Assembly: GCA_023451375.1 (NCBI GenBank)
Contig: JAEXZS010000060.1
Span: forward strand, 1 to 20,598
Direction of reading: 5' to 3'
DNA from: Pseudomonadota bacterium
GTDB taxonomy: Bacteria > Pseudomonadota > Alphaproteobacteria > Caulobacterales > Caulobacteraceae
DNA length: 20,598 nucleotides
Shown in pieces: positions 14,922-20,598 of the stretch (position 1 is the stretch's first letter; each line of letters begins with the position of its first letter). The notes under the pieces were generated by a model, which was given only the letters and a program-made list of their open reading frames with translations, ran no database searches and was not told where the DNA came from. The translations under genes and the position numbers were made by a program.

Positions 14922-17741
14922 ATGAAACTGCATCTGCTCGCGGGCGTCTCGCTCGCGTCCGTCGCCGTCGTATTCGCCGCCGGGGCGGCCCAGGCCGAGG
15001 CCGTCGCCGCGGCCGTCTCGGCCGCCATCGCCGGCGAGGTGGTCCACGGACGCGTGGTCAACCGCGCGGGCGAGCCTCTGCCCGGCGCCGAGGTGCGCGT
15101 GCGCGGCTCGAGCCAGCGGGCCGTGACCGACGCCCAGGGCGAGTTCAACCTGGTCCTGCCGACCGGTCAGGCCGTGCTGGAGGTCAACTACATCGGCTTG
15201 CCCGCGACCAGCCAGACGCTGGCGGTCGCGCCCGGCGGCGCCGATCTGGCGATCATGATGGGCCAGACCGCCACCGACGTCGCCGACGTGGTGGTGACCG
15301 GCGTTATCTCCGATGGGGTGGCCCGCTCGCTGAACCAGCAGAAGAACGCCGACGGCGTCGTGAACGTGCTGTCGGCCGACGCCATCGGCCGCTATCCCGA
15401 CCCGAACGTCGCCGAGTCGCTGCAGCGCGTGGCCGGCATCGCCATCCAGCGCGACCAGGGCGAGGGCCGCTACATCAACGTGCGCGGCGCGCCCTCGGCC
15501 TTCACCGCCGTATCTGTGGACGGCGTCCAGGTGCCCGCCGTCGACCCCGGCACGCGCGCGGTCGACCTGGACACCCTGCCCAGCGACATCGTCTCGAACG
15601 TCGAGATCTCCAAGACCCTGCTGGCTAGCCAGGACGCCGATTCCATCGCCGGCGCGGTCAATATCCGCACGCGTTCGCCGTTCGACCGGCGGCGGTTGGT
15701 GCTGAACGGCTACGGCGGCGGCAGCTACAACGACTATGGCGGCAGCGACGTGCGGGCCGGGGCCACGGTGTCCAACGTCTTCGGTCCGAACGAGACCTTC
15801 GGCGCTCTGCTGTCGCTCAGCTATTCGCAGACCAACCGGAAGCCCGAGAACATCGAGGCCGGCTGGGTCAAGCTGGAGACGCCGGAAGGCGACGAGGTGT
15901 TCGGTCTCGAGGAGGCGCTGTTCAAGGACTATGACACCGAACGCACCCGCCAGGCCGTCACGGGCGCCCTGGAATACCGCCCGTCCGACGACTTCCGCCT
16001 GTTTCTGCGTGGATCGTTCGCCAAGTTCGAGGACGACGAATACCGCAACCAGCTGCTGATCACCTTCGACGAGGACAATCTGCAGCCGGGCGCCACCGAC
16101 ACCTCGGCCACCTTCGAGGACGTGACCGTCGGCCGCCAACTGCGCCACCGCACCCAGGTCAACGAGATCACGACCGTGGCCCTGGGCGGCGAGCGGACCT
16201 TCTCGAACGGCGCGATCCTGGACGCCACCCTGTCGATCGCCGACAGCAGCCAGACCTATCCGAACCGCAACGAGCTCCTGTTCAACAGCGAGGTCGCCGA
16301 GGTCAGCTACGACTTCAGCCGCGACCACTACGAGCCGACCTATTCGCTGTTCACGACCGGCGAGCACCTGGACGCGTCCAACTTCGAGTTCCGCGAGAAC
16401 GTGTTCCGCTCGAACACCACGGACCAGGAAGACGTCGCCTTTCAGGCCAATCTAGAGCTGCCGTCCAACCTCGCCGGCCGCGACGTGACCTGGAAGTTCG
16501 GCGCCAAGTATCGCACCCGCGACGTGACCACGGATGAAGAGCGTCTGCGCGGGCGCGGCGACGCCAATGCGCCGACCCAGTCGTTCGGCGACCTGCTGAG
16601 CGACTCGGAATCGCGCAACTACGACTATCTGCTGGGCTACAAGTTCGACAACGGCCTGGGGGACGACTATTTCGCCGACTATCGGTCCACGTCCAGCCGC
16701 CGCATGCCCGACTCGGTCACGGCGGACTATGAGGCGCAGGAAGACATCCTGGCCGGGTACGGCCAGGCCCGTCTGGACATCGGGGCGACCAACCTCGTCC
16801 TGGGCCTGCGCGTCGAGCAGACCAAGTTCGAAGGCTCGGCCCCGACGTATACGGTGACCGAGGACGGCGACGAGATTTACGACACCGCCGACGTCGACCG
16901 CGACTACACCGACTTCTTCCCCAGTCTGACGGTCCGCCACAGTTTCTCGGAGAACCTGATCGGCCGCTTCGCCCTGACGCGATCGATCTCGCGTCCGGAG
17001 TTCAATCAGATCGTGCCGCGTCGGATCGAGGAGACCGACGGTTCGGACATCGCCTACGAGATCGGCAACCCGGACCTGGAGCCGACCCTGTCGAACAACG
17101 TCGACCTGGGTCTGGAATACTACTTCGCCTCACTGGGCGTGGTGTCGGCCAACGCCTTCTACAAGGACCTGACCGACTATCGCTATGTCCTGACCTATGA
17201 GGACCAGCTGAACATCGGCGGGACGGTCTTCGACGCCGAGTTCGAGACGCCGATCAATGCGCCGGACGGCCACATCGCCGGCCTGGAGCTGAACTGGCAG
17301 CAGAAGTTCGGCTTCCTGCCGGGGCTGCTGTCCGGCTTCGGCGTGTTCGCCAACTACACCTGGACCGAGGCCGAAATCACCACCGCCCAGCCCTATGGCG
17401 GCCGCACCGAGTTCGCCCTGCCGGGCCAGTCGGACAACAACTACAACGTCGCCCTCTTCTACGAGAACGCCGGGGTCAGCGCGCGCCTGTCCTACACCAA
17501 GCGCAGCGACTACCTGGAGGAGATCAACGCCGACGATCCCGATTTCGACCTGTTCGTCGAGGGCCGCGAGCAACTCGACTTCACCGCCAGCTACGACTTC
17601 GGCAACGGCGTGGAGCTGTTCACCGAGGCCAAGAACCTGACGAACTCGGCCGGCACCCGCTACTACGGCTCGCGCGAGCGGACCTACGAGCACGAGAAGT
17701 TCGGCTACAACGTCTTCTTCGGCGTACGCTTCAAGCTCTGA
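14922..17741 (+). CDS. TonB-dependent outer-membrane receptor, Caulobacter/Xanthomonas type, paired with phytase
   Basis: A 939-residue outer-membrane active transporter. Residues 1-25 form a signal peptide (MKLHLLAGVSLASVAVV, cleavage after AQA). Residues about 38-113 form a carboxypeptidase-regulatory-like domain (GRVVNRAGEPLPGAEVRV). A TonB-box-like ADVVVTG lies at 121-127. The plug (about 135-255) contains GRYPDPNVAESLQRVAGIAI, RYINVRGA and the end motif DSIAGAVNIRTRSPF. The rest is a beta-barrel rich in Tyr, Asp and aromatic-ended strands, finishing FGYNVFFGVRFKL; the last residue is Leu where Phe or Trp is usual. There is no STN domain, so signalling through an anti-sigma factor is not indicated. 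The divergent phytase suggests the cargo is phytate, its lower inositol phosphates or a metal-phytate complex, which is inference. Confidence 0.94.
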   Translation: MKLHLLAGVSLASVAVVFAAGAAQAEAVAAAVSAAIAGEVVHGRVVNRAGEPLPGAEVRVRGSSQRAVTDAQGEFNLVLPTGQAVLEVNYIGLPATSQTLAVAPGGADLAIMMGQTATDVADVVVTGVISDGVARSLNQQKNADGVVNVLSADAIGRYPDPNVAESLQRVAGIAIQRDQGEGRYINVRGAPSAFTAVSVDGVQVPAVDPGTRAVDLDTLPSDIVSNVEISKTLLASQDADSIAGAVNIRTRSPFDRRRLVLNGYGGGSYNDYGGSDVRAGATVSNVFGPNETFGALLSLSYSQTNRKPENIEAGWVKLETPEGDEVFGLEEALFKDYDTERTRQAVTGALEYRPSDDFRLFLRGSFAKFEDDEYRNQLLITFDEDNLQPGATDTSATFEDVTVGRQLRHRTQVNEITTVALGGERTFSNGAILDATLSIADSSQTYPNRNELLFNSEVAEVSYDFSRDHYEPTYSLFTTGEHLDASNFEFRENVFRSNTTDQEDVAFQANLELPSNLAGRDVTWKFGAKYRTRDVTTDEERLRGRGDANAPTQSFGDLLSDSESRNYDYLLGYKFDNGLGDDYFADYRSTSSRRMPDSVTADYEAQEDILAGYGQARLDIGATNLVLGLRVEQTKFEGSAPTYTVTEDGDEIYDTADVDRDYTDFFPSLTVRHSFSENLIGRFALTRSISRPEFNQIVPRRIEETDGSDIAYEIGNPDLEPTLSNNVDLGLEYYFASLGVVSANAFYKDLTDYRYVLTYEDQLNIGGTVFDAEFETPINAPDGHIAGLELNWQQKFGFLPGLLSGFGVFANYTWTEAEITTAQPYGGRTEFALPGQSDNNYNVALFYENAGVSARLSYTKRSDYLEEINADDPDFDLFVEGREQLDFTASYDFGNGVELFTEAKNLTNSAGTRYYGSRERTYEHEKFGYNVFFGVRFKL

Positions 17742-17761
17742 TCCGCGGACAGGCCGGGAAG

Positions 17762-17788
17762 GGGCCGGACGGAGACGTCCGGCCCTTT
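17762..17788 (+). terminator. Rho-independent terminator after the TonB-dependent receptor
   Basis: GGGCCGGACG (17762-17771) and CGTCCGGCCC (17776-17785) form a perfect 10-bp stem closed by a GAGA tetraloop, followed by TTT. It starts 20 bases past the receptor stop. The T-run is short, but the stem is the strongest hairpin seen in the window. Confidence 0.8.
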
Positions 17789-17822
17789 CGCCGATCGCCC
17801 CCTCCAAAGGTCGCGATCAGGC

Positions 17823-17870
17823 CCCATATGGGAGCGGGGCGGTTGACCCCGGCGGGGCGTCTGCCTACAG
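17823..17870 (+). promoter_or_regulatory. Predicted lpdA promoter with upstream CCCATATGGG palindrome
   Basis: TTGACC (17843-17848) and CTACAG (17865-17870) are 16 bases apart, a good alphaproteobacterial housekeeping promoter; the ATG of lpdA lies about 56 bases beyond. A 10-bp perfect palindrome, CCCATATGGG (17823-17832), sits just upstream of the -35 box and may be an operator or chance. Confidence 0.5.
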
Positions 17871-17926
17871 CCCCGGCATAGTCTGCATTTGCGCGCCGTC
17901 TCCGCGCCGAACGATCAGAGGACACC

Positions 17927-19327
<1,401 letters not shown>

Positions 19328-19370
19328 CAGGGGCTTGGCTGACCCGGTCGCGTTTCGGCGCGATCGGGCG

Positions 19371-19766
19371 TCAGACCAGGATGCCCATCATCGGCAGGCA
19401 CAGCACCGCCGCCGTGGCCATCGTGTAGGCGGCGAAGGCGTCCACCGATCGGCGACGCCCGTGGTCGGCGACGGCCTCGCGCGGGCGATGGCAGCGGGCG
19501 GCCCAGATCAGATAGCCGGCCTGGATGGCCCAGCCCGCCAGGAAGGCGAGGACGGCCCAGCTGCTGAGCAGCGCCAGGGCCGCGCCGGACACCAGCACCA
19601 TCACGCCGCCCACCGCGATGATGCCGTCGGCCGCCCGCTCGGCCGGGGTGGGCGAGAGGAAACGAGGCAGGGTCCTCTGCAGACGCCAGTTGGTCCAGGC
19701 CTGATACAAAAGCATCAGCCCACCCAGCAGGTAGAAGACCCCGATAGCGCGCGCCGCCCACTCCAT
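19371..19766 (-). CDS. Small four-helix integral membrane protein, function unknown
   Basis: From ATG 19766 the product has 131 residues, starting MEWAARAIGVFYLLGGLMLL. Four hydrophobic segments are visible at about 5-22, 46-66, 68-90 and 112-131, with basic loops (NWRLQRTLPR and AARCHRPREAVADHGRRR) between them, so it should sit in the inner membrane. A TTG at 19850 would add 28 residues that do not look like part of the membrane fold, so the ATG is preferred, though its ribosome-binding site is weak. It lies downstream of odhB on the same strand (about 107 bases from its stop) and may be read through from it, and it converges on lpdA with a 43-base gap. I do not recognise the family. Confidence 0.72.
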   Translation of the reverse strand: MEWAARAIGVFYLLGGLMLLYQAWTNWRLQRTLPRFLSPTPAERAADGIIAVGGVMVLVSGAALALLSSWAVLAFLAGWAIQAGYLIWAARCHRPREAVADHGRRRSVDAFAAYTMATAAVLCLPMMGILV

Positions 19767-19873
19767 GGCGAGAATAAGGCCATGAAAAACCCGGCTTGTA
19801 ACCTGACAATTGAAGAGGGACGGCGATCCCTTCCGAACCGCCGCCCCCAAGACACAATCGCTGATATGCGAGC

Positions 19874-20598
19874 CTACAGGTCCAGCAGCGCGCGCTGCGG
19901 ATCCTCCAGCAGTTCCTTGATGCGGACCAGGAAGGTCACGGCTTCCTTGCCGTCCACGATCCGGTGATCGTAGCTGAGGGCCAGGTACATCATCGGGCGA
20001 ATCTTGACCTCGCCGTTGATGGCCATCGGGCGCTGGACGATGTTGTGCATGCCCAGGATGCCCGACTGCGGCGCGTTCAGGATCGGCGTCGACATCAGCG
20101 AGCCGTAGGTGCCGCCGTTGGTGATGGTGAAGGTGCCGCCCTGCATCTGGTCCATGGTCAGGGCGCCGTCGCGGGCGGCCTTGCCCAGGGCGGCGATGCC
20201 CTTCTCGATGCCGGCCAGGCTCAGGGTGTCGGCGTCGCGCAGCACCGGCACGACCAGGCCCTTGTCGGTGCCGACCGCGATGCCGATGTCGTAGTGGTTC
20301 TTGTAGATGATGTCCGTGCCGTCGATCTCGGCGTTGACGGCCGGGATTTCGTGCAGGGCGGCCACGACCGCCTTGGTGAAGAAGGACATGAAGCCCAGCT
20401 TCACCCCGTGACGCTTCTCGAACACTTCCTTGTACTGGGCCCGCAGGGCCATGACGTTGGTCATGTCCACCTCGTTGAAGGTGGTCAGCTGGGCGGCGGT
20501 GTTCTGCGATTCCTTCAGGCGGCGGGCGATGGTCTGACGCAGGCGCGTCATCTTCACCCGCTCCTCGCGCGGACCCACCTGGCGCGGCGCCGCAGGCG
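19874..20598 (-). CDS. odhB: Dihydrolipoyllysine succinyltransferase (E2 of 2-oxoglutarate dehydrogenase), N-terminus cut by window edge
   Basis: E2 transfers the succinyl group from lipoamide to CoA and forms the core of the TCA-cycle complex. The window holds 241 C-terminal codons, that is the end of the Pro/Ala linker (PAAPRQ), then VGPREERVKMTRLRQTIA and the whole catalytic domain: TTFNEVDMTNVMALRAQYKE, FFTKAVVAALHEIPAVNAEI, TFTITNGGTYGSLMSTPILN, and the active-site SYDHRIVDGKEAV near the C-terminus. RYKEVF-type helix and GSLMSTPI motifs favour the succinyl (OdhB/SucB) class over acetyl E2. The lipoyl and E1/E3-binding domains lie outside the window. The frame is open to the edge, so the GTG at 20578 is not the true start. 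The gene symbol sucB is equally used. Confidence 0.95.
   Translation of the reverse strand, partial: PAAPRQVGPREERVKMTRLRQTIARRLKESQNTAAQLTTFNEVDMTNVMALRAQYKEVFEKRHGVKLGFMSFFTKAVVAALHEIPAVNAEIDGTDIIYKNHYDIGIAVGTDKGLVVPVLRDADTLSLAGIEKGIAALGKAARDGALTMDQMQGGTFTITNGGTYGSLMSTPILNAPQSGILGMHNIVQRPMAINGEVKIRPMMYLALSYDHRIVDGKEAVTFLVRIKELLEDPQRALLDL

Noticed and set aside
14787..16367. Long minus-strand open frame opposite the TonB-dependent receptor
   Set aside because: It is the reverse frame of the receptor coding sequence, with typical biased composition and no signal peptide or motif.
19813..19834. Terminator after odhB on the minus strand
   Set aside because: AGGGA and TCCCT pair around six bases, but a five-pair stem with a mixed CTTC tail is too weak to call.

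Overview
This window is ordinary chromosomal core DNA from a high-GC alphaproteobacterium, most likely Caulobacterales and probably Brevundimonas or a close relative. That placement is an inference. It rests on the high GC content, the chvI-chvG-hprK-EIIA(Man)-HPr cluster, the short alphaproteobacterial type of HPr kinase, promoters resembling the Caulobacter housekeeping-sigma consensus (TTGACGS / GCTANAWC), and a large signal-peptide-bearing TonB-dependent receptor of the Caulobacter/Xanthomonas type. No phage, transposon, CRISPR array, tRNA or rRNA was seen, and coding density is very high.

Layout: (1) 1-1826, the 3' part of priA (replication restart helicase), with a reduced zinc-binding cysteine set. 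(2) 1832-3257, two exported proteins on the minus strand: a two-motif retropepsin-like aspartic protease and a small Tat-type exported protein whose layout recalls FliL. (3) 3293-4768, a soluble globin-coupled chemoreceptor on the minus strand. (4) 4769-7567, a regulatory gap holding a striking palindrome and a good promoter, then ahcY and a closely spaced HI0933/YhiN-type flavoprotein. (5) 7795-9847, a small zinc-ribbon protein converging on a 572-residue orphan protein. (6) 10037-13558, a tightly packed operon: ChvI response regulator (TTG start), ChvG histidine kinase, short HprK, EIIA of the Man family and HPr. (7) 13577-17741, a divergent pair of a beta-propeller phytase lipoprotein and a TonB-dependent receptor, followed by a strong intrinsic terminator. 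(8) 17927-20598, lpdA (E3), a small four-helix membrane protein gene on the opposite strand, and the 3' part of odhB/sucB (E2 of 2-oxoglutarate dehydrogenase), cut by the window end.

How the genes work together: ChvG-ChvI is an envelope/acid stress two-component system, co-transcribed with a PTS-type phosphorelay (HprK, EIIA, HPr) that has no sugar permease in this window and so looks regulatory. The phytase and receptor look like a phosphate-scavenging module at the outer membrane. AhcY removes S-adenosylhomocysteine and appears to be controlled through the palindrome upstream. LpdA and OdhB are subunits of the same TCA-cycle complex but are transcribed towards each other here.

I did not find a convincing undescribed multi-gene system. 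The most checkable leads are the ahcY operator with three half-sites, the orphan protein divergent from chvI, the lost PriA zinc ligands, and the FliL-like exported protein.
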